Assembly (NCBI GenBank): GCA_964450115.1
Contig: CAYVCD010000046.1
Coordinates: 1-10,687 of the forward strand
Direction: 5' to 3'
From: 2-01-FULL-45-10 sp964450115
GTDB taxonomy: Bacteria > Omnitrophota > Gorgyraeia > 2-01-FULL-45-10
Length of the DNA stretch: 10,687 nucleotides
The position numbers were made by a program, and so were the translations under genes. Below the pieces are notes generated by a model, which made no database searches, was not told the origin of the DNA, and was given only the letters and a program-made list of their open reading frames with translations. Positions within the stretch are counted from its first letter, which is position 1; the number at the start of each line of letters is the position of its first letter. Below are positions 1 through 7,278 of this stretch, one piece after another.

Positions 1-695
1 GCTTCCCGGCATATCTGCCTTCGCGGCTGGCGGAGTTTTACGAAAGAGCCGGTAAAGTAAGGACGCTGGGCAACGAAGACGGCTCTATTACTATCATAGC
101 GTCCGTCTCTCCTCCGGGCGGGGATTTTTCCGAACCGGTAACATCGCATACAAAAAGATTTATCCGCTGCTTCTGGGCGCTGGACAGGGACCTTGCCAAC
201 GCCAGGCATTATCCTTCGATAGGATGGGTCGAGAGCTACTCCGAATATCTGGATGATATAAAGAGATGGTGGCATGACAAAGTAAGCGCCGAGTGGCTGG
301 AGCTGCGCTATACGATAATGGAGCTTCTGCAGAAGGAACAGAAGCTTCTGCAGGTTGTGAAGCTTGTAGGGCCGGAAGTATTGCCGCAGACGCAGCGCCT
401 CATACTGGAGACGTGCTATATGTTTAAGAACGCGTTCCTGCAGCAGAACGCTTTCGATAAGGTGGACGCATATTCATCCGCAAAGAAGCAATTCCTGATG
501 CTAAAAAGTATAATCACTTTTTACCGCGCTGGCGAGCTTCTTGTTAAGAAAGGTATAGGGGTAAGCGAGATCAGGGTATTGCTGATATTTCAGGAGCTGA
601 TGAGGATGAAGACGGAATACACCGAAGACGACCTTAGTAGATTGGAAGATATGCCGGAGAGAGTCGGCGATTCACTTAAGGAGCTCGATCTTTAA
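1..695 (+). CDS. atpA: V/A-type ATP synthase catalytic subunit A, 3' part (5' end outside window)
   Basis: Subunit A is the catalytic, nucleotide-hydrolysing or -synthesising subunit of the cytoplasmic V1/A1 head. Only the last 230 codons are present; the reading frame is open from position 3 and stops at 693-695. The visible part begins FPAYLPSRLAEFYERAG, a signature of the end of the nucleotide-binding domain. It is followed by SVSPPGGDFSEPVT and FWALDRDLANARHYPSI, both typical of A subunits. The rest is the helical C-terminal domain (HDKVSAEWLELR to VGDSLKELDL). The P-loop and the A-specific insertion lie upstream of the window. An ATG at 318 is internal and is not the start, because family-conserved sequence continues upstream of it. 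The stop overlaps the start of subunit B by one base (TAATG), which suggests translational coupling. Identification is firm; only the 5' end is unknown. Confidence 0.97.
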   Translation, partial: FPAYLPSRLAEFYERAGKVRTLGNEDGSITIIASVSPPGGDFSEPVTSHTKRFIRCFWALDRDLANARHYPSIGWVESYSEYLDDIKRWWHDKVSAEWLELRYTIMELLQKEQKLLQVVKLVGPEVLPQTQRLILETCYMFKNAFLQQNAFDKVDAYSSAKKQFLMLKSIITFYRAGELLVKKGIGVSEIRVLLIFQELMRMKTEYTEDDLSRLEDMPERVGDSLKELDL

Positions 696-2083
696 TGCAA
701 GAATACAGTTTAAGAGAATATCTGGCCCTGAATGAGATAGTCGGGCCGCTATTTATAATACGGAATATCCATAACGTCGGTTATAACGAGGTCGTGGAGG
801 TCGTCGATAGTGAGGGCCGCTCCCGCTTCGGGATAACTCTCGAGGTCGGGAAGGGCTACGCCGTCGTCCAGGTGTTGGGCGGCACAAGCGGAATGTCCCT
901 TAAAAATTGCAAGGTCCAATTCAAGGAGAAGCCGTTGATGATAGGCGTCTCCGAAGAGATGCTGGGCAGGGTTTTCGACGGGCTAGGCAACCCGCTGGAT
1001 GGTATGCCCCGCAGCGCATACGATGAACAGCTCGACGTTAACGGCATGGCGATCAACCCCACCGCCAGAGACTATCCGAAGAACATAATAGAGACCGGGC
1101 TCTCTTCCATAGACGTGATGAATACGCTCGTCCGCGGTCAGAAGCTCCCGATATTCTCCGGATCGGGATTGCCTCACGACATGATAGCGGCGCAGATCGC
1201 AAGACAGGCGCGCGTGAAGGATGAGAGCTTCTGCGTGGTATTCGCTGCCATGGGAGTTAAATATGACACGGCGCGCTTCTTTATAAAGAGCTTCGAAGAG
1301 TCCGGCGTCCTCGACAGGGTCTCCATGTTCTTAAGCCTTGCCGACGCTCCCTCCATAGAAAGGCTTCTTACGCCGAAGCTGGCGCTCACATGCGCCGAGT
1401 ATCTGGCATTCAAAAGAGGAATGCACGTACTTGTCATAATGACGGATATGTCGAATTATTGCGAGGCGTTGAGAGAGCTCTCCACTGTGCGCGGCGAGAT
1501 ACCGGCAAGGAAAGGTTATCCGGGATATCTTTATTCTGACCTCGCAAGCATTTACGAAAGGGCCGGCATGATAAAAGGGCTGCCCGGTTCTATCACCCAG
1601 TTACCGATACTTACGATGCCTAATGACGATATAACGCACCCTATTCCTGATCTTACCGGTTACATCACCGAAGGGCAGATAGTTCTCGAGAGAGAGCTAT
1701 ATTCCAGGGGCGTCTATCCTCCGATAGCGGGCCTGCCGTCGCTCTCGAGGCTTATGAAGGACAATATCGGAAAAGGCATGACGCGCGAAGACCATCCGGC
1801 TCTTGCCAGCCAATTATTCGCGGCTTACGCTCATGTCAAAGATATAAGGGCGCTCGCTTCGATCATAGGCGAGGAAGAGCTTACGCCATTGGACCTGAAG
1901 TACCTGAAGTTCGGGGATGAATTCGAAAAGAGGCTTCTTACCCAGGGCTATCATGAAAGGCGCACGGTAGAGGAAGGGCTTGATCTGGGGTGGGATATCA
2001 TCTCCATACTGCCGCGCGAGGAACTTGTGAGGGTAAAAGAGGAAGAGCTGGCCAAATATTATAAGAAAAGGCAGTCGGGATGA
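695..2083 (+). CDS. atpB: V/A-type ATP synthase regulatory subunit B
   Basis: Subunit B is the non-catalytic nucleotide-binding subunit that alternates with A in the A3B3 head. The 462-aa length is normal for the family. An N-terminal beta-barrel (about 1-75) is followed by the RecA-like domain. The P-loop site reads SGSGLPHDMIAAQIARQ (155-171), the B-type version that lacks the catalytic GKT. Other B signatures are TDMSNYCEALRE (250-261), ARKGYPGYLYSDLASIYERAG (271-291), and MPNDDITHPIPDLTGYITEGQ (308-328). In SLSRLMK (349-355), Arg352 is the probable arginine finger offered to the A-subunit site (inferred by family position). The C-terminal helical domain includes KGMTREDH (360-367). The start is ATG at 695, with AGGAG at 679-683 inside the end of atpA. 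The 3' end overlaps subunit D by four bases (ATGA), as in a coupled operon. Confidence 0.98.
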   Translation: MQEYSLREYLALNEIVGPLFIIRNIHNVGYNEVVEVVDSEGRSRFGITLEVGKGYAVVQVLGGTSGMSLKNCKVQFKEKPLMIGVSEEMLGRVFDGLGNPLDGMPRSAYDEQLDVNGMAINPTARDYPKNIIETGLSSIDVMNTLVRGQKLPIFSGSGLPHDMIAAQIARQARVKDESFCVVFAAMGVKYDTARFFIKSFEESGVLDRVSMFLSLADAPSIERLLTPKLALTCAEYLAFKRGMHVLVIMTDMSNYCEALRELSTVRGEIPARKGYPGYLYSDLASIYERAGMIKGLPGSITQLPILTMPNDDITHPIPDLTGYITEGQIVLERELYSRGVYPPIAGLPSLSRLMKDNIGKGMTREDHPALASQLFAAYAHVKDIRALASIIGEEELTPLDLKYLKFGDEFEKRLLTQGYHERRTVEEGLDLGWDIISILPREELVRVKEEELAKYYKKRQSG

Positions 2084-2706
2084 AGCTCAATATAGCGGCA
2101 ACCAAGACAAATCTTTTAAATATAAAGAAGTCGCTGGCGCTGACCAAAGAAGGATACGAGCTCCTCGATGAGAAGCGCAAGATACTGATAAATGAGCTGA
2201 ATGCCGTCATAGACATCGCGGAAAAACTGGAGAGCGACCTGAATATTATGCTTAAGGACGCTTATGCGACTATCGACAGAGGGGTTGTGGCCATGGGCCG
2301 GTCCAGGGCTGAATCCTTAAGTTTTGCCGGCGGTATAACCAACGATATATCCATATCTAACAGGCGTGTTATGGGGGTGGATATACCTATGGTAAAACTG
2401 AAGATCACGGACAATCCGCCGCATCATAGCCCATACGGAGTCAGTTTTTATCTCGAAGAAGGGATAGTAAAATTTAAGGAGATACTGAAGCTCATAGCCT
2501 CCCTTGCCGAAAAGAAGATAGCGCTCTTGAGGATAGCGGAAGAAGTCTTCAAGACAATAAGAAAGGTTAATGCGCTGGAAAAGATATATATCCCCAATTA
2601 CCAGGATACATTCAAGAGCATAAGTGAAAGGCTGGATGAGGAAGGCAGAGAGTCTTTCTGTATGTTAAAGATGATAAAGACGCGTCTTAAGGACCGGGGA
2701 GAGTAA
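2080..2706 (+). CDS. atpD: V/A-type ATP synthase subunit D (central stalk)
   Basis: Subunit D is the long coiled-coil rotor shaft inside the A3B3 head; it passes rotation between the membrane ring and the catalytic sites. The 208-aa length fits the family. The N-terminal helix carries the usual ATKTNLLNIKKSLALTKEGY (7-26) and LLDEKR (28-33) pattern, and the C-terminal helix carries RKVNALE (161-167) followed by IPNYQDTFKSISERLDEEGRE; together these are diagnostic of subunit D. The middle (about 75-125) is the more variable globular part. It starts within the stop of subunit B (ATGA), with AAGG at 2068-2071. It is the last ATPase gene here: the next gene is a Usp-family protein five bases on, so membrane subunits I/a and K/c and the remaining stalk subunits must be upstream of the window or elsewhere. 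Confidence 0.96.
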   Translation: MKLNIAATKTNLLNIKKSLALTKEGYELLDEKRKILINELNAVIDIAEKLESDLNIMLKDAYATIDRGVVAMGRSRAESLSFAGGITNDISISNRRVMGVDIPMVKLKITDNPPHHSPYGVSFYLEEGIVKFKEILKLIASLAEKKIALLRIAEEVFKTIRKVNALEKIYIPNYQDTFKSISERLDEEGRESFCMLKMIKTRLKDRGE

Positions 2707-2711
2707 CTATT

Positions 2712-3191
2712 ATGGCGATAAAAAATATAATGGTATGTGTAGCCGCGGAAGGCATATCGCTGATCACGGTAAAATATGCTATATCGCTTGCGAAGATATT
2801 CCAGGCGAGGCTTTCGGCCATGTATGTAGTCAACGAACGACTGCTGCACGAGCTCCTTAAGTCGAGGGTGCTTGTCGATGTCGAGGCGCGCAGCTACGAG
2901 AAGGACCTCGAAGAGCAAGGGCGCCGTTTCCTGGAGAGGATCAAGTCAATGTCAGAGAAGAAGGGTATAGCTTGTGACGCCGCTATTTTGAAAGGTGTTG
3001 TGCATGAAGAGATAATAAAGCAAGCCAATGCTTTGAACCCGGATATGCTTGTGATGGGCGAGCTTAAAGAGGTCCTGTCGCTCAAAGAGACTTTTTATGA
3101 TGAAGGAGAGAGAATATTCCGCGAAGCGCCGTGCCCCGTGGTGGTGGTAAAGAATGCATCTTTAGTTGAAAAACTATACAATGAGTTGTAA
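2712..3191 (+). CDS. Universal stress protein (UspA) family, apparently non-ATP-binding variant
   Basis: This 159-aa cytosolic protein has the Usp alpha/beta fold. It opens with a beta strand, AIKNIMVCVAAEG, then TVKYAISLAKIFQARLSAMYVVNE (about 19-42), a charged helix (about 57-85), GVVHEEIIKQANALNPDMLVMGE (about 95-117), and the closing strand APCPVVVVKN. These follow the order of strands and helices in the family. Nucleotide-binding Usp proteins carry G-x2-G-x9-G-(S/T) after the 'DMLVMG' strand; here that stretch reads GELKEVLSLKETFYDEGERI and the glycine pattern is absent. This is therefore probably a UspA-type protein that does not bind ATP in the usual way (inference). The start ATG has a good purine-rich site, GGGGAGAG at 2696-2703. 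It lies between the ATPase and Rnf genes, which suggests co-expression with ion-motive machinery. Its exact role is unknown. Confidence 0.85.
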   Translation: MAIKNIMVCVAAEGISLITVKYAISLAKIFQARLSAMYVVNERLLHELLKSRVLVDVEARSYEKDLEEQGRRFLERIKSMSEKKGIACDAAILKGVVHEEIIKQANALNPDMLVMGELKEVLSLKETFYDEGERIFREAPCPVVVVKNASLVEKLYNEL

Positions 3192-3202
3192 AATACCCAG
3201 AT

Positions 3203-4495
3203 ATGCCTTATAAATTCTATGGGGGAGTGCATCCTTCCCAGCACAAGAATCTAACATCGGACGCAAGCCTAAAGAGGATATTTGTGCCGAAGAGAGTGGT
3301 GCTTCCTCTCTCTCAGCACACAGGTTCACCGGCCGAGTCGATCGTAAAGGCAGGCGATCCAGTGAAGGCGTGTATTGAGATCGCAAAAGCTACGGGTTTT
3401 GTATCAAGCCCTATCCATGCGTCCATAAGCGGCAAGGTCACAAAGATCTCCCATTCGCCCACCCCCACATCAAATAGAGCTCTTTCCATATTCATAGAAT
3501 CACAGGGTGATGAAGACCAGGATATTAAGGCAAAGGAACGCCGCGATCCGAACGGCCTATCAGTCGAAGAGCTCGTCTCGATAATAAAAGATGCCGGGAT
3601 AGTCGGTTTGGGCGGCGCTGCATTTCCGACGCACGTGAAATTATCCCCGCCAAAAAATAAACCCATAGATACTGTCATATTGAACGGCGCCGAGTGCGAA
3701 CCGTACCTTACCTGTGATCAGCGCCTGATGATCGAAAATCCGGTAGAGATTTTGAAGGGGCTGGATATTATATTAAAGATCCTGAAGGCGAAGAACGCTT
3801 ACATCGCCATAGAAGATAATAAGCAGTCGGCGATATATGCGATAGAGAAAGTGCTGCCGAAGAATGTAAAATTGGCCATTCTGCATACTAAATATCCGCA
3901 GGGCGCTGAGAAGCAGATAATAAAGTCGATATTGAATAGAGTTGTCCCGGCCGGCGGACTTCCAATGGATGTGGGTTGCGTCGTACAGAATGTCCAGACC
4001 GCGTACGCCATATACGAAGCGGTATATTCCGGCAAACCTTTAGTCGAGAGGGCTATAACCCTTACCGGTTCCTGCCTGAAAGAGCCGGTGAATATCCGCG
4101 TCAGAATAGGGACGGTGCTGACAGACCTGGTAGATTTTATAGGCGGATTCAAGAAGGAACCAAAAAAGATAATCATGGGCGGGCCGATGATGGGGCTTGC
4201 CCAGTACACTATGGATGTACCGATAGTAAAAGGTACGAGCGGCGTCTTATTTTTGTCGGAAGAAGAGGTTTTGCATAATAAAGAGTCGGTATGTATCCGG
4301 TGCGGTAAATGCATCGAGGTCTGCCCTATGAGGCTGGCCCCTACGACATTGATGTACAGGGTGAAGAAGGAATTTTTTAGCGAAGCGAAGGAGCTCGGGA
4401 TAGCCGGCTGTTACGAATGCGGGGCGTGTGCCTATGAGTGCCCGGCGAAGATCCCGCTTTTAGATTATATGAAATATGGTAAGGCGAGGATATGA
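3203..4495 (+). CDS. rnfC: Rnf electron transport complex subunit C (NADH-interacting)
   Basis: RnfC is the peripheral subunit where NAD+/NADH exchanges electrons with the membrane Rnf complex (ferredoxin:NAD+ oxidoreductase); it holds FMN and two [4Fe-4S] clusters. The 430-aa protein starts with the typical YGGVHPSQHK (6-15) and an N-terminal biotinyl-like fold ending in ASISGKV (73-79). A glycine-rich nucleotide/FMN motif, GIVGLGGAAFPTHVK (132-146), and NGAECEPYL (161-169) follow, and then an SLBB-like region (about 285-335). Two ferredoxin motifs are complete: C364-x2-C367-x2-C370-x3-C374-P and C403-x2-C406-x2-C409-x3-C413-P. ATG at 3203 is the only possible start before an in-frame stop at 3182. 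I see no clear Shine-Dalgarno site there, so translation may depend on coupling to the Usp gene 11 bases upstream. The 3' end overlaps rnfD by four bases. Confidence 0.97.
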   Translation: MPYKFYGGVHPSQHKNLTSDASLKRIFVPKRVVLPLSQHTGSPAESIVKAGDPVKACIEIAKATGFVSSPIHASISGKVTKISHSPTPTSNRALSIFIESQGDEDQDIKAKERRDPNGLSVEELVSIIKDAGIVGLGGAAFPTHVKLSPPKNKPIDTVILNGAECEPYLTCDQRLMIENPVEILKGLDIILKILKAKNAYIAIEDNKQSAIYAIEKVLPKNVKLAILHTKYPQGAEKQIIKSILNRVVPAGGLPMDVGCVVQNVQTAYAIYEAVYSGKPLVERAITLTGSCLKEPVNIRVRIGTVLTDLVDFIGGFKKEPKKIIMGGPMMGLAQYTMDVPIVKGTSGVLFLSEEEVLHNKESVCIRCGKCIEVCPMRLAPTTLMYRVKKEFFSEAKELGIAGCYECGACAYECPAKIPLLDYMKYGKARI

Positions 4496-5451
4496 ATAAT
4501 CCATTAGTGGTTTCCGTAGGGCCGCACGTATCGGCTAAGGTGTCGACAAAGCGCATCATGTGGGCGGTCAATCTGGCCCTGATACCCGCCGGCGCGGCAG
4601 GCGTATTTATATTCGGCATCAATTCTCTTTATGTGATAATGGCTTCCGTCCTCTCGGCGGTAGTGACCGAATGGGTGATCCTTGCGCTAAGGAAGAAAGA
4701 GATAGCTGTTTTTGACGGCAGCGCTATCCTTACAGGGTTGTTGCTGGCATATAACGTTCCTCCCGGGGTCCCTTTATGGCTTCCGGTGGCCGGCTCGGTC
4801 TTCGCGATAGCGATAGGCAAGCAGGTCTTCGGCGGACTCGGACATAATATATTTAACCCCGCGTTGGCAGGGAGAGCATTTCTAATGGTCTCATGGCCCG
4901 TCTATATGACTACATGGCAGAATCCCAGATGGAATGTAGACGCCATAACTACGGCTACGCCTTTAGCGCTGCTTAAACATGGCCATCCGGACCTTCTAAA
5001 AGGTACAACGTATATGGATCTCTTTTTGGGTAACCGCGGCGGCTGTATAGGAGAAGTTTGTATTGTCGCGCTCCTCATAGGGGCGGCATATCTATTTTGG
5101 AAAAAATATATAAGCTGGCACATACCGTTAACTTATATGGTCGCGGTCGCTCTTTTAAGCTGGATATTTAATGGTTCGATCGGCCTATTTACCGGCGATG
5201 CGCTATTCTTCGTGCTTTCCGGCGGGCTTGTCCTCGGCGCATTATTCATGGCGACAGATTATGTAACGAGCCCTTTGAGCAATAAGGGCAAGATAATATT
5301 CGGCGTCAGCTGCGGCGTGCTTACCTTTGTGATCAGAAAATTTTCCGGATATCCCGAGGGCACTTCATACGCGATACTTATAATGAACGCCTTCGTTCCT
5401 GTAATAGATAAATTCACTCATCCGAAATGGTTTGGCTGGAGGAAAGCATGA
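4492..5451 (+). CDS. rnfD: Rnf electron transport complex subunit D (membrane flavoprotein)
   Basis: RnfD is an integral membrane subunit with a covalently bound FMN and is part of the ion-translocating path. The 319-aa protein begins VSVGPHVSAKVSTKRIMWAV, typical of RnfD/NqrB, and then has many hydrophobic segments (about 23-42, 46-67, 96-112, 186-203, 211-226, 234-255, 268-282 and 292-306). Conserved pieces include FDGSAILTGLLLAYN (74-88), FGGLGHNIFNPALAGRAFL (113-131) and TDYVTSPLS (255-263). The FMN attachment site reads DAITTATPL (150-158), with Thr156 the likely acceptor; the usual glycine of the S/T-G-A-T motif is Thr here. The start overlaps the rnfC stop (ATGA), with AAGG at 4481-4484. 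The FMN would be attached by ApbE, which is not in this window. Confidence 0.97.
   Translation: MNNPLVVSVGPHVSAKVSTKRIMWAVNLALIPAGAAGVFIFGINSLYVIMASVLSAVVTEWVILALRKKEIAVFDGSAILTGLLLAYNVPPGVPLWLPVAGSVFAIAIGKQVFGGLGHNIFNPALAGRAFLMVSWPVYMTTWQNPRWNVDAITTATPLALLKHGHPDLLKGTTYMDLFLGNRGGCIGEVCIVALLIGAAYLFWKKYISWHIPLTYMVAVALLSWIFNGSIGLFTGDALFFVLSGGLVLGALFMATDYVTSPLSNKGKIIFGVSCGVLTFVIRKFSGYPEGTSYAILIMNAFVPVIDKFTHPKWFGWRKA
5438..5443 (+). promoter_or_regulatory. Ribosome binding site deciding the rnfG start
   Basis: GGAGGA lies four bases before ATG 5448 and inside the last codons of rnfD. It supports the start at 5448 over the ATG at 5427, which has no comparable site. It is one of the best matches to the anti-Shine-Dalgarno sequence in the window. 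Confidence 0.75.
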
Positions 5452-5990
5452 GTCAATTGATAAAGTTTGGCCTGGTCCTCGGAATAATATGTTTGGTGGC
5501 GACTCTTGTATTGGCTGTGACATACGAGGTTACAAAGCCTAAGATCGAAGGTCAGCTTAAAACGGAAGAGCAGAGCGCCTTAAGATCGATAATGCCGTTA
5601 GCCGACTCTTTTAATGAAAAAAAATTGGATGGAATAGAATACTTTGAGGCGCTTAAAGAGAAGACCCTTGTCGGTTATTGTGTAAGAGTCATGGGTAGCG
5701 GATACAGCGGATATATAAGGATAATGGCGGGTGTGGACCTGGATGGTACTATTGAAGGCGTCGCTGTCCTGGAACATAGCGAAACTCCCGGACTCGGCGC
5801 CAAGATAAACGAGATAAGGCCCGGCGAGACCGAGCCATGGTTCCTTAAGCAATTCAAAGGAAAGAACGTCAGGACTATAGCTATTAAGAAAAACATAGAC
5901 GCTATAACCGGAGCGACGATCTCAAGCAAAGCGGTCACCGATGCAATACGTAAAACTACGGATGACCTCTTCAGTAAATTAAAGAAATAA
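5448..5990 (+). CDS. rnfG: Rnf electron transport complex subunit G (covalent-FMN subunit)
   Basis: RnfG is anchored by one N-terminal membrane helix (about 7-25), with a soluble domain on the outer side carrying covalently bound FMN. The chosen start gives 180 aa beginning MSQLIKFGLVLG. The first in-frame ATG is at 5427 and would add seven residues, but ATG 5448 overlaps the rnfD stop as ATGA, has the strong site GGAGGA at 5438-5443, and puts the membrane helix at the usual distance from the N terminus. The FMN_bind domain shows GYSGYIRIMAGVDLDG (85-100), EHSETPGLGAKI (109-120) and the attachment motif DAITGATISSKAV (151-163), where Thr157 of TGAT is the expected FMN acceptor. Length and order of motifs are normal for the family. 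It is followed after three bases by rnfE. Confidence 0.96.
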   Translation: MSQLIKFGLVLGIICLVATLVLAVTYEVTKPKIEGQLKTEEQSALRSIMPLADSFNEKKLDGIEYFEALKEKTLVGYCVRVMGSGYSGYIRIMAGVDLDGTIEGVAVLEHSETPGLGAKINEIRPGETEPWFLKQFKGKNVRTIAIKKNIDAITGATISSKAVTDAIRKTTDDLFSKLKK

Positions 5991-5993
5991 GAT

Positions 5994-6596
5994 ATGGCAA
6001 AGACTAAATTACTCGGAGAGTTTGTAAAGGGCCTATGGAAGGAGAATCCTACGTTTAGGATAGTCCTTGGCCTCTGTCCGACGCTGGCCGTCTCCACGAG
6101 CGTAAATAACGGCATAGGCATGGGTGTGGCCGCGACATTCGTCCTGGTAGGTTCGAACATATTCGTTTCGATGGTGAGAAATATCGTTCCTGAGAAGGTG
6201 CGCATTCCCTGCTACATAGTCATCATTGCGACATTCGTCACAATAGCGGACCTATTCATGAAAGCGTACGCGCCGCTATTGTCGCGGTCTCTGGGCATGT
6301 TCGTTCCATTGATAGTCGTTAACTGCATTGTTTTAGGCAGAGCAGAAGCCTTCTCCTCAAAAGAGCCGCCGCTAAAATCGATATTTGACGCTCTTGGGAT
6401 GGGCGTAGGTTTCACATGGGCGCTGATAATAATATCCGCCATCCGCGAGACGCTTGGCAACGGAACTATAATGGGATTTTATTTAAGCAGGACCTTTGAG
6501 CCGCCGCTATTTATGATATTGGCTCCGGGCGCTCTTCTTACGATAGGCGTCTTGATAGCGATAATAAATTACTTTACACATAAGAGGCAGGGATAA
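5994..6596 (+). CDS. rnfE: Rnf electron transport complex subunit E
   Basis: RnfE is a membrane subunit that pairs with its homologue RnfA in pseudo-symmetric fashion; in Rnf/Nqr complexes the two hold an intramembrane Fe-S cluster between conserved cysteines. The 200-aa protein has about six hydrophobic helices. FVKGLWKENPTFRIVLGLCPTLAVS (about 10-34) is diagnostic of RnfE/NqrD, with Cys28 in GLCPT. The second ligand is Cys111 in VVNCIVLGRAEAF (108-120). GMGVGFTWAL (135-144) and the SAIRETLGNGT segment (148-158) are also typical. The start ATG follows rnfG by three bases; the purine run AAAGAAA just upstream is only a weak ribosome site, so coupling to rnfG is likely. The stop overlaps the rnfA ATG by one base (TAATG). 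Confidence 0.97.
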   Translation: MAKTKLLGEFVKGLWKENPTFRIVLGLCPTLAVSTSVNNGIGMGVAATFVLVGSNIFVSMVRNIVPEKVRIPCYIVIIATFVTIADLFMKAYAPLLSRSLGMFVPLIVVNCIVLGRAEAFSSKEPPLKSIFDALGMGVGFTWALIIISAIRETLGNGTIMGFYLSRTFEPPLFMILAPGALLTIGVLIAIINYFTHKRQG

Positions 6597-7204
6597 TGGA
6601 AATAGGCGCGTACATAACTATAATAATAAGCACGATATTCATCAATAACTTTATACTCTCACGTTTCCTGGGGTTATGTTCGTTCGTCGGGGTGTCGAAA
6701 CAGATCGGCCCGTCCGTTTCCATGGGGCTGGCGGTCACTTTTGTGACTACCATGGCATCCATAATAAGCTGGGGCATATATAATTTTGTGCTTATTCCAT
6801 ATCACCTGGAATATTTGAGGACGATAAGCTTTATTCTGGTGATAGCATCTTTTGTCCAGTTCGTTGAGATCGTGGTACAGAAGAAGGCGCCGGCGCTCTA
6901 TAAATTATTCGGCATATATCTGCCGCTTATAACCGTGAATTGCGCCGTATTCGGCGTGGCCGTACTGAATACGGACGTATTCTTCTTCGGTGGAAAAGCG
7001 GTCTCGGGCAGCTTCTTAAAATCGGTGATACAGGGGTTCGGCGCTGGCGCCGGATACACGCTTGCCATGTTCCTCATGGCGGGAATACGCGAGAGACTGG
7101 AGTTTGCGGATGTGCCCAGATCGTTTAAGGATGTGCCGATAACTTTTGTGATAGCCAGTTTATTGTCATTGGCATTTTTGGGCTTTAGCGGGTTTAAAAT
7201 ATGA
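6596..7204 (+). CDS. rnfA: Rnf electron transport complex subunit A
   Basis: RnfA is the membrane partner of RnfE and supplies the other two cysteines of the intramembrane Fe-S cluster. The 202-aa protein has about six hydrophobic segments. Signature stretches are INNFILSRFLGLCSFVGVSK (16-35), with Cys28, and LITVNCAVFGVAV (111-123), with Cys116; GAGAGYTLAMFLMAGIRERL (149-168) matches the corresponding part of RnfE. Length is normal. The start ATG overlaps the rnfE stop, with AAGAGG at 6582-6587. Unlike the other rnf junctions, the gap to the next gene, rnfB, is long (73 bases to the preferred start). Confidence 0.97.
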   Translation: MEIGAYITIIISTIFINNFILSRFLGLCSFVGVSKQIGPSVSMGLAVTFVTTMASIISWGIYNFVLIPYHLEYLRTISFILVIASFVQFVEIVVQKKAPALYKLFGIYLPLITVNCAVFGVAVLNTDVFFFGGKAVSGSFLKSVIQGFGAGAGYTLAMFLMAGIRERLEFADVPRSFKDVPITFVIASLLSLAFLGFSGFKI

Positions 7205-7250
7205 CCATTCAATATAACCAACATGCCAATAGAGAGTTTGTCCAGCGAAA

Positions 7251-7278
7251 TGGTTGGCGAGTGAAACGAGCCAAGCCA
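7251..7278 (+). promoter_or_regulatory. Possible hairpin masking the rnfB start
   Basis: TGGTTGGC (7251-7258) can pair with GCCAA-G-CCA (7270-7278, with G7275 bulged) around an 11-base loop. The stem would include the A of ATG 7278 and the loop would carry the weak GAG ribosome site. A second copy of GCCAA at 7225-7229 could pair with the same TTGGC, giving an alternative fold. The hairpin is short, has no T-run, and is not a terminator. Whether it regulates anything is inference. Confidence 0.25.

Noticed and set aside
322..353. An 11-base direct repeat (AGCTTCTGCAG) 21 bases apart
   Set aside because: It encodes two turns of a heptad-like helix (ELLQKEQKLLQ) in the C-terminal domain of atpA; the period of seven codons is explained by the protein.
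3799..4314. 171-codon open frame on the minus strand within rnfC
   Set aside because: It lies antisense to strongly conserved RnfC coding sequence, has no recognisable domain, and is a codon-bias shadow.
5427..5447. Upstream ATG start for rnfG at 5427
   Set aside because: It adds seven residues within the end of rnfD and has no ribosome site; ATG 5448 has GGAGGA and an ATGA overlap.
5675..6205. 176-codon open frame on the minus strand across rnfG-rnfE
   Set aside because: It is antisense to two firmly identified genes; its low-complexity hydrophobic translation mirrors the rnfE membrane helices.
7223..7264. A 13-codon open frame (MPIESLSSEMVGE) in the rnfA-rnfB gap, possible leader peptide
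   Set aside because: No ribosome site and no codon run suggestive of attenuation; most likely chance.
7254..7277. TTG start for rnfB at 7254
   Set aside because: It adds eight polar residues before the membrane anchor with no ribosome site. It is not fully excluded, since the ATG site is also weak.
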